From: Azospirillum melinis
Lineage (GTDB): Bacteria; Pseudomonadota; Alphaproteobacteria; Azospirillales; Azospirillaceae
DNA: 64,000 nt
Reading direction: 5' to 3'
Assembly: GCF_013340935.1 (NCBI RefSeq)
Contig: NZ_WHOS01000009.1
Coordinates: 1-64,000 of the forward strand
A model generated the notes under the pieces. It was not told the DNA's origin. It saw nothing but the letters and a program-made list of their open reading frames with translations, and searched no databases. Below are positions 52,749 to 61,943 of this stretch, piece by piece. The translations under genes and the position numbers were made by a program. How positions within the stretch are numbered: position 1 is the first letter of the stretch; every line of letters begins with the position of its first letter.

Positions 52749-53431
52749 TATGTCCCCTGTGGCAAGCCAACGGCCGATTCAACGATGTCGGAGAGCGCCC
52801 TGCGCACTTCGTCACGGCCAGGCTGAAGCACCAGCGCTTGGCGATACCAGCCGGCAGCCTCGCCCTTGCATCCCAGCCGTTCGAGGATCGAGGCGAGCCT
52901 GACGGCGACGGAGGGAACCGTCGGATCGAGGCGGGCGGAGCGTCGCAACGCTTCTGCCGCCGCCTCGGCCCGACCGAGGCTGTCCAGCGCGATGCCCCAT
53001 TGATGCAGCACCGCCGCACCGGTGCCGAGCCGTGCCGCTCGGCCATAGGCTTCCGCCGCCCCCGCGGTATGGCCGGCTTCTCGTTCGGCATGGCCAAGCC
53101 CCTCCAGCGCCGTCAGCAGGGTTGGCGACAACATTAGGGCATGGCGGAACCGGCGGGCGGCATCCTCCGGCCGGCGCAGGGCACGCAGGATCTTCGCGCG
53201 ATTGACCGCCACCTCGGTCGCTCTCGAGTCCAGGGTTAGCGCGTGGGCGAGCTGCCCGTCGGCCTCTTCGAGCCGGCCAAGCTGCGCGACCAGCAGGCCA
53301 TAGCGGTGCAGGGCTTCGGCCTCCGCTGGTTCACGGGCGAGGATGCGGCGGTAAAGACGCTCCGCCTCGTCGAAGCCGCCGGACTGGTGACGGTCGAACG
53401 CCTCGGCAAGCAGGCTATGGCTGTCGTTCAT
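52748..53431 (-). CDS. TPR protein, 227 aa
   Basis: About five to six tetratricopeptide repeats cover almost the entire chain, starting with GGFDEAERLYRRILAREP and ending with GEAAGWYRQALVLQP. There is no catalytic domain. The start overlaps the stop of the TPR-glycosyltransferase gene upstream by 4 bp (ATGA), so the two are coupled. It may be a partner that helps present the acceptor protein, or a truncated duplicate of a TPR block. Both are inference. Confidence 0.82.
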   Translation of the reverse strand: MNDSHSLLAEAFDRHQSGGFDEAERLYRRILAREPAEAEALHRYGLLVAQLGRLEEADGQLAHALTLDSRATEVAVNRAKILRALRRPEDAARRFRHALMLSPTLLTALEGLGHAEREAGHTAGAAEAYGRAARLGTGAAVLHQWGIALDSLGRAEAAAEALRRSARLDPTVPSVAVRLASILERLGCKGEAAGWYRQALVLQPGRDEVRRALSDIVESAVGLPQGT

Positions 53432-56400
53432 CCGGTCTGAACCAGCGCCGCCAGCGCATGAACCGCCCGCCGCGCCGCGTCGGCCAACCCCTGGCCTTCC
53501 TGCGGCTGGATCAGGCGCATGGCCGGGAACCAGGGCCGCACCCCGGTGCCGATTTGCGTCCAGTCGCGGGTGCCGAGCCGCCAGACCGGCGTGCCCAGCG
53601 CACCCGCCAGTTCGCCGACAGCGGTGGCCGGCGAGATCACCAGATCCAAGTTGGCGATCAAGGCGGAAACGCCTTCGAAATCATCCTTCAGGTTCAGGTC
53701 GTCCCACCGGTGCAGCCGTCGCGTTGCCGTCTCCACCCGGGCCAGTTCGGCGGTGCAGTCGCCATATTGCAGCATCACCACGCTGACGTCGGGCATGTCG
53801 AGCAATGCCGCCCAGTCGGCAAGGCCGGTATAGGCGGCGGCACGCTGCGCGGTGACGATCTGGCTGCGCCATGCCAGCCCCACCTTCAGGCCGGGCAGGG
53901 CGGCAAGGCGGTCGCGCCACTGGGCGACGAGGCCGGGATCGGGGCGCAGATATGCTGGACGGTCCGGATAACGCGCCACCCTGTCGCGGACCAGGGCGGG
54001 CAGGTTCCCCGCCGGCATCTGCAGCTCGCAATCCGGCGGGTCGATCGTCTCCCGCCCGGCGGGGTCCGCCGTCTCCGCCCGTACCGCCACCCAAGGAAAG
54101 GAGCGGGCGAAAAGGCTGACCAGCCGCCGGTCGCATTCGACGGTGACCGGCCCATCCAGACCGTTCAAGGCGTCGAAGCAGGAGGCGAACAGAATCTCGT
54201 CGCCGACGCCCTGTTCCGACCAGACCAGCAGTCGCCGGCCCCGCAGCGCCTCGCCCATCCAGACCGGCCGGTCGATACGGCGGGCCCGCTGCAACTGCCG
54301 GGCGGAGAAGCGACGCGAATAGCCGGCCCAGCCCTCGGCGATGCGCCCGTCGGCGAGATCCATCAGCCCGAGGTTCCAGGCCGCCAGCGCGAAGCCGGGA
54401 TCGACCCGCAGGGCGCGGCGCAGATGGCTCCTCGCCTCGTCCAGCCGGTTGGACAGCGTCGCCATCGTGGCAAGGTTGTTGTTGGCCTCGGCCGACTCCG
54501 GTTGCAGGGCCAGCGCACGGCGATAATGGCCGGTCGCCTCCAACGTCTGCCCGGTCAGCTCGCAGGCATGGCCGAAATTGGCATGGGCTGGAATATGGTC
54601 GGGCTGGATGGCGATGGCGCGGCGATGCAGCCTTATGCCCTCAGCCGTCCGTCCGCCGATTTGATGGACAAGGCCCAGATGGGTCAGCGCCTCCGGATAG
54701 GCCGGGTGCAGGGCCAGCGCGCGGGCGAAGGCGACGGATGAGTCGGCGTGGCGCTTTTCCATTTCATGCACCAGCCCCAGATGGTTCCAGGCCTGGGGAA
54801 AGGCCGGATCCATGCGCAGCGCTTCGCCGATCAGGGCGAGCGCATCGTCGTTCCGCCCGGTCTGGTGCATCAACAACCCTAGCAGATGCAGGGCATCGGG
54901 ATATCCAGGGGCTTCGCGCCGGGGATCGGCGGCAATGGCGGCACGGTAGGCCGCTTCCGCCTCATCCGGCCGGCCGGTGCGGTGAAGGTCGGCGGCATGG
55001 TTCAGCAGCGCATCGAAATCGGCGGGCGTTGCCGGTTCGGGAACCGCCTTTTCCCCGGGAGCAGGCTTGGGCTCCGGCTTCATGGCGCGCAGTGCCTCGG
55101 CAATGGCTCCGATGATCGAGTCCAGCGCTTCGCCCGGCCGCGGCTGGAACAGCCGCATGGTCGGGAACCAGGGGCGGGTTCCAGTGCCCAGTTGGGTCCA
55201 GTCACGGCTGCCGAAGCGCCAGACCGGAACACCCAGCCCCCCGGCCAGTTCACCCGCCGACATCGCCGGCGAAATCACCAGATCCAGGTTGGCGGTCAGC
55301 GCCGCCGCGCCATCGAAATCGTCCTTCAGGTTCAGGTCCACCCAGCGGTGGATGGTCACACCGAAGCGCTCCTCTGCCGCCCGAATCTCGGCCTCGCACT
55401 CGTCATACTGCAAATTGACGAAGACCAGTCCGGGCACGGCGAACAGCGGTCCCCAATGCTCCAGCATCACATAGGCGGCCTTGCGGTCGACGGTCATCAG
55501 CTGGCTGCGCCAGCCGATGCCGACCCGCAGGCCCGGCCCCAGCCCCGCCAGCCGCTCCCGCCACCGCTCCACCAGCGCCGGGTCCGGCACCAGCCAGGGG
55601 CCTTGCGGCTCGAAGGCGGACAGGCTGGCGCGCAGCAGTTCCGGCAGATCGCCCGCCGCAACCTGAAGATCGCAGTCGGGCGGATCGATGCTTTCCCGCA
55701 AGGGCTCGCCGAAAGCGTCACCGGTGCAGCTTTCGGCTCGCACCGTGGCTTTCGGGAAGGAGCGGCGGAACAGCGGCACCAGACGCGGATCGCATTCGAT
55801 GGTGACCGGTCCGCCCGCCCAGGCGACGACGTCCGGATAGCAGGAGGCGAACATCATCTCGTCGCCCACGCCCTGTTCCCGCCAGATCAGCAGCCGCTTG
55901 CCGCGCAGCACCTCTCCACCCCAGCGCGGAATGGGGAAGTGCCGGTTCGGCACCGCCTCGCCGGCGGCGAAGCGCCGCTCGTACCCGGCCCAGCCGCGCG
56001 CGATGTCGCCGTGAAGAAGCGCCAGCAGAGACAGATTGTAGGTGGCGGTGGCAAGGTCGGGCTGCTGGGCCAGCGCCTCCTCGAAGCAGGCCGCCGCTTC
56101 CTCGTAGCGCCCCTGCGCCTGCAAGGCGTTGCCGAGATTGTAGCGCGCCTCCACGAACTCCGGGTGCAGGTCCAGCGCCTGCCGGTGGCAAAGCTCCGCC
56201 TGATCGGGACGGCCAAGCCGCTTCAGGACGCTGCCCAGATTGTTCAGCGCGGCGCTGTGGCGCGGGTTGCGCTTCAGCGCCTGGCGATAGGCGATCTCGG
56301 CACTCTCGAAAGCGCCCTTCTGTTGCAGGACGGCGCCAAGATTGTAAAAGGCGGTGGCATCGTCGGGGCGGTGCCGGGTCACCAGCCGGTGCTGTGCGAT

Positions 56401-56979
56401 GGCCTCGTCCAGCCGGCCGGCCATCGCCAGCGCGTCGCCGAGATTGTTGTGCGCCTCCACCATGCCCGGCGCCAGCCGCACCGCGCGGTCCAGCGCCGTC
56501 ACCGCCCCGCCATAGCGGTGCAGCGCGGCATGGCCGTTGCCGAGATTGTACCAGGCCTTGGCATAATCCGGTTTGAGCGCCAGCGCCGCGGCGAAGGCCC
56601 GCTGCGCCTCGTCGTGACGGCCAAGGGCTGCCAGCGCATTGCCCAGATTGTGCCGCCGCTGCGCCCCCTGCGGGTCCAGGATGGTGGCGTTGCGGTGGGC
56701 CTGCACCGCCTCGTCCGGCCGGCCGGCGGCGAACAGCGCGCTGCCCAGATTGTCCCAGTAATCGGCGACCCCCCTGCTCTGCGCCAGGGCCTTGCCGATC
56801 AGGGTCACCGCCTCTTCCGCATGGCCCGATTGCAGGGCCAGCACCCCCAGCAGATGCATCGCGTCGGCGTTGCGCGGGTCTTTGGTCAGCACGTCGCGAT
56901 AGCCGCGCTCCGCCTCGGCGGCACGCCCGGCCTGATGGTGTGCCACTGCCTGCGCCAGCATGTTGGTGTGCTTAGCCAC
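53428..56979 (-). CDS. TPR-glycosyltransferase protein with two repeated modules, 1183 aa
   Basis: Two modules of TPRs plus GT-B-like domain, with GT parts starting near residues 357 (LLIWREQGVGDEMMFASCY) and 910 (LLVWSEQGVGDEILFASCF). Both keep the IECD/VECD-RRL/PRLV motif, the GIGWRSQ or LAWRSQ loop, and DLVISPAMSAGELAG or DLVISPATAVGELAG. The first module is close to modules 1 and 2 of the giant protein on the other strand, even in DNA. It starts with GTG at 56979 and has a weak ribosome site. It is divergent from the TPR-methyltransferase gene. A role in protein (flagellin) glycosylation is inferred from context. Confidence 0.83.
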   Translation of the reverse strand: MAKHTNMLAQAVAHHQAGRAAEAERGYRDVLTKDPRNADAMHLLGVLALQSGHAEEAVTLIGKALAQSRGVADYWDNLGSALFAAGRPDEAVQAHRNATILDPQGAQRRHNLGNALAALGRHDEAQRAFAAALALKPDYAKAWYNLGNGHAALHRYGGAVTALDRAVRLAPGMVEAHNNLGDALAMAGRLDEAIAQHRLVTRHRPDDATAFYNLGAVLQQKGAFESAEIAYRQALKRNPRHSAALNNLGSVLKRLGRPDQAELCHRQALDLHPEFVEARYNLGNALQAQGRYEEAAACFEEALAQQPDLATATYNLSLLALLHGDIARGWAGYERRFAAGEAVPNRHFPIPRWGGEVLRGKRLLIWREQGVGDEMMFASCYPDVVAWAGGPVTIECDPRLVPLFRRSFPKATVRAESCTGDAFGEPLRESIDPPDCDLQVAAGDLPELLRASLSAFEPQGPWLVPDPALVERWRERLAGLGPGLRVGIGWRSQLMTVDRKAAYVMLEHWGPLFAVPGLVFVNLQYDECEAEIRAAEERFGVTIHRWVDLNLKDDFDGAAALTANLDLVISPAMSAGELAGGLGVPVWRFGSRDWTQLGTGTRPWFPTMRLFQPRPGEALDSIIGAIAEALRAMKPEPKPAPGEKAVPEPATPADFDALLNHAADLHRTGRPDEAEAAYRAAIAADPRREAPGYPDALHLLGLLMHQTGRNDDALALIGEALRMDPAFPQAWNHLGLVHEMEKRHADSSVAFARALALHPAYPEALTHLGLVHQIGGRTAEGIRLHRRAIAIQPDHIPAHANFGHACELTGQTLEATGHYRRALALQPESAEANNNLATMATLSNRLDEARSHLRRALRVDPGFALAAWNLGLMDLADGRIAEGWAGYSRRFSARQLQRARRIDRPVWMGEALRGRRLLVWSEQGVGDEILFASCFDALNGLDGPVTVECDRRLVSLFARSFPWVAVRAETADPAGRETIDPPDCELQMPAGNLPALVRDRVARYPDRPAYLRPDPGLVAQWRDRLAALPGLKVGLAWRSQIVTAQRAAAYTGLADWAALLDMPDVSVVMLQYGDCTAELARVETATRRLHRWDDLNLKDDFEGVSALIANLDLVISPATAVGELAGALGTPVWRLGTRDWTQIGTGVRPWFPAMRLIQPQEGQGLADAARRAVHALAALVQTG

Positions 56980-57125
56980 GTTCCGGCCCCGTCCCTGACT
57001 GCCCGCACCCTCAAAGGGAGTGCCATCATCGGTGGATCACGGTAAAGATGCCATTGATATCGGCGGGGAATCGACCGGCGGGAGAGGCCGGCAGAAAAGG
57101 CCGGCGGGAGAGGGGAGAACACGCG

Positions 57126-58391
57126 ATGGCAGGGTCACGCTCGTCCTTGCGGGGCGGGTTGCGCAGGGGGCTGGCGGGAACCGCCCTTGCGCCCGCGGTG
57201 AAGCTCGGCCGGCAGGCGGACGTGCTGGCCGCCGCCGGCGACGCGGCGGGGGCGGAGCCGCTCTATGCCCAGGCGCTGGCCGCCGATCCGACCCTCGCGG
57301 GCACCCACAACAACCACGGCAACGCCCTGCGCGCGCTTGGCCGTCTGGACGAGGCCGCTGCCGCCTACCGGGCCGCCGTCTCCCATGGCCTGCATGAGGG
57401 GATGGCGCACTACAATCTCGGCTCCGTCCTGCGTCAGGCGGAGCGGCAGGATGAGGCGGAAGCCGCCTTCCGTCAGGCGCTGGCGCTTCGCCCCGACCAT
57501 GCGGAGGCCTGGAACAACTGCGGCAACCTGCTGCGCGACCTCGGCCGCTTCGGCAGGGCGGCGGTCGATTACCGGCGGGCTTTGGCCCTTCGGCCGGACT
57601 GGGCCGATGCCCATGATAACCTCGGGGCCGTGCTCTATCTGCTGCACGAACAGGGTGGGGAGGAGGACGCGGCGGCGCTGGCCCGGCTTTGGCGGCGTGA
57701 TCACCCGGACAACCCGCTGGCCCGCCACATCGGTGCCGCCATCGCCGGGGAGGAGGCCGACCCGCGCGCGCCCGACGACTATGTGCGCCAGACCTTCGAC
57801 CTGTTCGCCGATGAGTTCGACCGCAAGCTGGCCGAGCTGGATTACCGTGCCCCGGCCCTTCTCGCGGGCCTGCTGTCCGATGATGAGCCGGCCGGCGACC
57901 TCGACGTGCTGGATGCCGGCTGTGGCACCGGGCTGTGCGCCAAAGCGCTCAGGCCCTATGCCCGCCGGTTGGTCGGTGTCGATTTGTCGGATGGCATGCT
58001 GAACCGCGCCCGTGCCCGCGGCCTGTATGACGGGCTGTATGCGGCGGAGCTGGTCGGTTTCCTGGCCGCGCATCGGCTGGCCTTTGATCTGATCATGGCG
58101 GCCGACGTCTTTTGTTATTTCGGCGTCCTCGATGACGCTCTGACCGCTGCCTGCACCGCGCTGCGCCCCGGTGGCCGGCTGGCCTTCACGGTGGAGATGC
58201 TGGACCCGGCCGACGGACGGCCCCACCGCGTCGCCACCCACGGCCGCTATGCCCATGCCGAAGCCTACATCTGCACTGCGGTGGCGAATGCCGGGCTTGT
58301 GCTTCGGCGATGCGACCACGACCGGCTGCGTTTCGAAAGCGGCGAACCGGTGACCGGGCTGGTGGTGTTGGCCGAGCGGCCAGCGGTTTAG
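57126..58391 (+). CDS. TPR-SAM methyltransferase fusion, 421 aa
   Basis: Three to four TPRs lie in residues 35-180 (AEPLYAQALAADPT, EAEAAFRQALALRPDH, VDYRRALALRPDW). A class I methyltransferase follows, with motif I VLDAGCGTGLCAKALRPYAR, GVDLSDGMLNRARARG and FDLIMAADVFCYFG. The junction contains DDYVRQTFDLFADEFDRKL, typical of TPR-methyltransferases in this group. AGGGGAG precedes the ATG. In the flagellar island it may methylate flagellin or a flagellin-linked sugar. The acceptor is inferred. Confidence 0.87.
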   Translation: MAGSRSSLRGGLRRGLAGTALAPAVKLGRQADVLAAAGDAAGAEPLYAQALAADPTLAGTHNNHGNALRALGRLDEAAAAYRAAVSHGLHEGMAHYNLGSVLRQAERQDEAEAAFRQALALRPDHAEAWNNCGNLLRDLGRFGRAAVDYRRALALRPDWADAHDNLGAVLYLLHEQGGEEDAAALARLWRRDHPDNPLARHIGAAIAGEEADPRAPDDYVRQTFDLFADEFDRKLAELDYRAPALLAGLLSDDEPAGDLDVLDAGCGTGLCAKALRPYARRLVGVDLSDGMLNRARARGLYDGLYAAELVGFLAAHRLAFDLIMAADVFCYFGVLDDALTAACTALRPGGRLAFTVEMLDPADGRPHRVATHGRYAHAEAYICTAVANAGLVLRRCDHDRLRFESGEPVTGLVVLAERPAV

Positions 58392-58413
58392 GCCAGCGGT
58401 TCAGGCCAGCAGT

Positions 58414-59316
58414 TCAGGAACGTCGGCGCGGCCGGCGGAACGGAGCGGGCTTGGGGTCCGGCTTGACCGGCTGCGGGGCCGGCGCGGGCCGGGCCAGCGC
58501 GTCGGCCTCCTCGATGCGGCCCAGCGAGCGAAGCGCCAGCGCCAGAGTGTCGCGTGGCGCCGGATGGGCCGGGTCGATGCGGACGGCGTGGCGGAGCGGG
58601 GCCAGCGCCGCGGCGGCGTGGTTGGTCGCGGCCAGCGCGATGCCGAGATTCAGCGCCGCCGACAGGAAATCCGGCACCAGGGCCAGCGCGTTGCGGAAGG
58701 CGATCACCGAATCTGCGCGCAACCCGGCGGCGAACAGGGCATTGCCCAGAAGGAAGGCGATGTCGGCATCCTGCTGGTCGAGTGCCGCGGCCCGGATCAG
58801 ATCGGCCAGCGCCGGCGTCACCTGCCCGGATTCCAGCCGCAGACGGCCGCGCGCATGCAGCAGATCGACCAGCTTTTCCCGCGCCGGATCCAGGGCCGGC
58901 TCGATCTGCAGGGCGCGCTCCAGCATCGTGGCGGTGGCGTCGATGGCGGCCGGATCGCTGCGGCCATGGCGGGCAAAGGCGCGGTCTGTCCAGGCCTCCG
59001 CAAAATCGGGGCGCAGGGCCAGCGCGCGGCGATAGGATCCCTCGGCCTCATCCAGCCGGTCGAGCCCGCGCAGCAGATTGGCGCGGTTGGCGTGAATGTC
59101 GGCCGCCTCCGGCCGCAGGGCCAGCGCCTTGCCGATCAGCGTCAGGCCGAACTCTCCCCGGTCGATCTGTCCGGCAAGCACGCCCAGGTAATGCAGCGCA
59201 TCAGGCTGCTCCGGCTCGACATCGAGGATGCGGGTGTAGAGTTCCTGCGCCTCGCCGAAACGGCCGGCGAGATGCAGGTCGAGCGCCAGCGTCAAGGCTT
59301 CGAGGATGGTAGCCAT
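58414..59316 (-). CDS. TPR protein, 300 aa
   Basis: Six or seven TPRs (for example GRFGEAQELYTRILDVEP, LDEAEGSYRRALALRP, AALAPLRHAVRIDPAHP) and a Pro/Lys/Arg-rich tail (KPDPKPAPFRRPRRRS). No catalytic domain or signal peptide. It converges on the TPR-methyltransferase with only 22 bp between stops and is divergent from the FlaG-like gene. It is probably a scaffold in the same modification system; not certain. Confidence 0.82.
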   Translation of the reverse strand: MATILEALTLALDLHLAGRFGEAQELYTRILDVEPEQPDALHYLGVLAGQIDRGEFGLTLIGKALALRPEAADIHANRANLLRGLDRLDEAEGSYRRALALRPDFAEAWTDRAFARHGRSDPAAIDATATMLERALQIEPALDPAREKLVDLLHARGRLRLESGQVTPALADLIRAAALDQQDADIAFLLGNALFAAGLRADSVIAFRNALALVPDFLSAALNLGIALAATNHAAAALAPLRHAVRIDPAHPAPRDTLALALRSLGRIEEADALARPAPAPQPVKPDPKPAPFRRPRRRS

Positions 59317-59527
59317 GGTTCAACGCTTTAGGACGACCGGTGCCGTCACCGCAAGCATGTGGACGGGAGTATCTTAGTTTTCGACATAAATATTTTGCGC
59401 ATCGGAAACCCCCTTTCTCCATATGGGTTAGAATCCCCACTCCAAATAAGTGTAAAGAAACCCTTTACGCGCAGCCAGGGTTAAGGTAATTTAATGTTCA
59501 ACATTCACCGATCCGGACAGTCTGGTC

Positions 59528-60112
59528 ATGAACGTGGCGGTGGCCACATCGACGGTCTCGCGGCCGTTCGCCTTCATGACGCCCCGCGGCAGCGATGCCG
59601 TTGACCCAGGGGCCGGCACCCGGACTCCGACCTCCAGCACCGTCCCGCAGGCGGAAGCCGATACGGCCGGTCCAACCGAGCCGCTGGTCAACCGCTTTCC
59701 GACCGTCGCCTTCAGCTATGACACCGACGCCTCGCGGCTGGTGATGCTGTACCGCGACCCGGCCAACGGGAAGACCGTCTCGCAGATTCCGACCGAAGCC
59801 GCCCTGAAGCAGTACAAGGAAGCCCAGCAGAAGGAAAAGGACGCGGAACGCGCCTCCCTGCTGAAGCTGACGGTCGGCGAAAGCGGCCAGGGCGGCCAGA
59901 CAGGAGGACAGGCGGGCGGCCGCTCTGCGGCCTATGGGCGCGGCGGGACCGATGGGTCGGCAACGACCGGCACCGCCACCGCTTCCACCCCCCGGACCGG
60001 GGCTCCGGTCACGTCGACCGCTTCCGCCGCCGCGGCATTTGTGGCACACTCCGCTTCGGTCGCGACCACTTCCGCCGGCACATCCGCCGGTCGGGTCAAT
60101 GTCGTGATCTGA
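59528..60112 (+). CDS. FlaG-like flagellar protein, 194 aa
   Basis: Residues 60-105 match the FlaG core (FSYDTDASRLVMLYRD, then TVSQIPTEAALKQYKEAQ). It is flanked by a Pro/Thr-rich N-terminus and a long Gly/Thr/Ala-rich tail that most FlaG proteins lack. FlaG proteins affect filament length in other bacteria. The ribosome site before the ATG is weak. The gene lies downstream of an AT-rich 211-bp region with the small inverted repeat GTAAAG-N5-CTTTAC (59452-59468). The YjfB-like gene follows at 39 bp. Confidence 0.8.
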   Translation: MNVAVATSTVSRPFAFMTPRGSDAVDPGAGTRTPTSSTVPQAEADTAGPTEPLVNRFPTVAFSYDTDASRLVMLYRDPANGKTVSQIPTEAALKQYKEAQQKEKDAERASLLKLTVGESGQGGQTGGQAGGRSAAYGRGGTDGSATTGTATASTPRTGAPVTSTASAAAAFVAHSASVATTSAGTSAGRVNVVI

Positions 60113-60151
60113 GGACGCCCTGTTCCAAGGGCGTGGTTTGCAGGGGGCAGG

Positions 60152-60370
60152 ATGGGCATGGATGTCACGTCATCGACCGCCGGTGCGGCAATGTCCCTGA
60201 TGCAGGCGCAGAGGCAGATGGCTTTCGGCGTCAAGGCGCTGAACCAGAACGCCGAACAGCAGCAGGCGACGGTCGAGACCATGATGCAGTCGGGCAATGG
60301 CTCCGGCGGTGGCTCCGGTGGCGGCAACGTCACGCCGACGCGCGGGCAGAATCTGAACATCACCGTCTGA
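60152..60370 (+). CDS. YjfB-like putative motility protein, 72 aa
   Basis: The pattern MDVTSSTAGAAMSLMQAQRQ, then FGVKALNQNAEQQQATVETM, fits the small YjfB family found with flagellar genes, with a Gly/Ser-rich C-terminal tail. An in-frame ATG two codons downstream (60158) is an equally good start. It is probably cotranscribed with the FlaG-like gene. Function of the family is unknown. Confidence 0.72.
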   Translation: MGMDVTSSTAGAAMSLMQAQRQMAFGVKALNQNAEQQQATVETMMQSGNGSGGGSGGGNVTPTRGQNLNITV

Positions 60371-60410
60371 GTTCTCACCGGCGGATTCCGGCAGTCGGGT
60401 TTCCCGTCGG

Positions 60411-60827
60411 TCAGACTTTCGAATCGAGCAGGGACGTCAGCATCTCGTCCTGGGTCCGAACCACCGCTGCATTGGCGCCATAGGCCCGGCCGGCCGCCAT
60501 TTGATTGATTCTCTCGGTCGCCAGATCGACGTTCGGCGCCGCGACCATGCCGTCGCCGTTCGCCGCACTGTCATCGGGCGCATATTCCTGCAAATAGGCC
60601 GGCGTGATCGGCGTGAAACTGGTGCGCGTGCCGGGATTGGCGTCGCTCTGTGCGACCCCGATGGGCTGGTAGGCCGCGCGCTTGCCGTCCGCGCTGCCGT
60701 CCGCGCTGCCGTCGGCGCTCGGAACGGCCCCGGTGGAGCGCACATTCGCGACGTTGGCGGCCGAGGCGTCGAGCCGCCGGGTCTGGGCGGTCAAACCGCT
60801 GAGCGCGATGCCGATACTGCCGACCAT
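60411..60827 (-). CDS. FlgC-like flagellar rod/hook-family protein, 138 aa
   Basis: Rod-protein ends are clear: N-terminal GIALSGLTAQTRRLDASAANVANV (here without the usual Asn-x-x-T/S-x-G end intact) and a C-terminal heptad helix PNVDLATERINQMAAG with YGANAAVVRTQDEMLTSLL. Between them is a repeat of Asp-Gly-Ser-Ala encoded by 12-bp units. AAGGGATGG precedes the ATG. The protein is close to FlgC in length, but its isolated location outside a flgBCF operon suggests a paralogue. It converges on the YjfB-like gene. Confidence 0.78.
   Translation of the reverse strand: MVGSIGIALSGLTAQTRRLDASAANVANVRSTGAVPSADGSADGSADGKRAAYQPIGVAQSDANPGTRTSFTPITPAYLQEYAPDDSAANGDGMVAAPNVDLATERINQMAAGRAYGANAAVVRTQDEMLTSLLDSKV
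60681..60720. repeat. Coding 12-bp tandem repeat in the FlgC-like gene
   Basis: About three copies of a GCTGCCGTCCGC-like unit encode repeated Asp-Gly-Ser-Ala in the variable centre of the protein. Length change would stay in frame. Confidence 0.7.
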
Positions 60828-61079
60828 AACGGTCCATCCCTTGTCCGACGGCATATCGGGGAACCTTAGCACATCGGATGCCCGACACCAGCGGAGCATC
60901 GCCGGCCTGTAACAACCCCAATGCAATCGCCGCTGTATCTTTCGCGGGGCTTGCGCCATTATCGGGCAAACGGCCGCCGCTCCTTTCCCTTGCCGCCGGT
61001 ATCCCGCCGGTGCTTTCGGCCCTGATGGGACCGCTTTCAATCGAGCCGGCCCAGATGCGAGACGGGAGCCGCCGCCTGA

Positions 61080-61895
61080 ATGCCGAACGCCGCCTTTGCC
61101 CTGACCGTCGCCGGGCTGACCGACGTCGGCCGCGCCCGTTCCCGCAACGAGGACGATTTCCAGGTCAGTATTGCCGGTGAATTCGCGGTTGTCTGCGATG
61201 GCATGGGCGGCCATGCCGGTGGCGACATCGCCAGCCGCAAGGCGGTTGAGGTGATCTCCGGCATCCTGCGGGACCAAGCCCCGTCCGATCCGATCGCTCT
61301 GGTGAAGCGTGACGACGCCGACCGCACCCAGACCGACCCGGCGGCGACAGAGCCGACGGTGCGCCATGCGCTGTCGGTTGCACGGTCTGCGGTGCAGCAG
61401 GCCAACCGGGCGATCCACGAGCTGAATCTGGCCCGCGGATTCTCGTCGGGGCGCGGCATGGGCACCACCGTTGCCGGGGTCTGGCGGATTCCCGGAACCG
61501 CCTATATGGCGGTGTTCCATGCCGGCGACAGCCGGGTCTATCGCCTGCGCGACGGGGAACTGCGCACCCTGACCCGCGACCACAGCCTCTATCAGGTATG
61601 GCTGGACAATGGCGGGCGCGGAACCGCACCGCAACGGAACATCATCGTCCGCGCGCTCGGCACGGCGGAGGATGTGGAACCGGAGGTCAGCGTGCAGTCG
61701 CTGATGCCGGACGATGTCGTCATGCTCTGCTCCGACGGACTGAACGGCATGCTGCCGGACGGCGTCATCGCCCGCATCCTGCGTCAGGAATCCGACCCCG
61801 CCCTTGCCGCCGCCGCGCTGGTGGATGCCGCCAATGCGGCCGGCGGAATGGACAACGTGACGGTGGTGGTCGGACGCTTCGCCGCGACCGTCTGA
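61080..61895 (+). CDS. PP2C-type serine/threonine protein phosphatase, 271 aa
   Basis: All PP2C/PppA motifs are present: SRNEDDF (residues 21-27), VCDGMGGHAGGD with metal ligand D40, GMGTTVAG, HAGDSRVYRLRDG, RDHSL, CSDGLNG and MDNVTVVV. It should remove phosphate from Ser/Thr using two metal ions in the cytoplasm. It converges with a kinase-like gene 49 bp away, a pairing known from type VI secretion and other phospho-signalling loci. The ribosome site is not clear. Confidence 0.92.
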   Translation: MPNAAFALTVAGLTDVGRARSRNEDDFQVSIAGEFAVVCDGMGGHAGGDIASRKAVEVISGILRDQAPSDPIALVKRDDADRTQTDPAATEPTVRHALSVARSAVQQANRAIHELNLARGFSSGRGMGTTVAGVWRIPGTAYMAVFHAGDSRVYRLRDGELRTLTRDHSLYQVWLDNGGRGTAPQRNIIVRALGTAEDVEPEVSVQSLMPDDVVMLCSDGLNGMLPDGVIARILRQESDPALAAAALVDAANAAGGMDNVTVVVGRFAATV

Positions 61896-61943
61896 CCGTC
61901 CCGGCAGGATCCATCCATCGAGCCTCGCCGGTCACCCTGCCAG

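Noticed and set aside
46251..57045. Several 700-900 codon frames opposite the TPR-glycosyltransferase genes
   Set aside because: Antisense shadows. They repeat because the real genes repeat, and they carry no recognisable domain.
59317..59527. Possible sigma-28 promoter before the FlaG-like gene
   Set aside because: Only a weak TAA-rich box and a partial CCGAT match are present; the evidence is not enough to call it.
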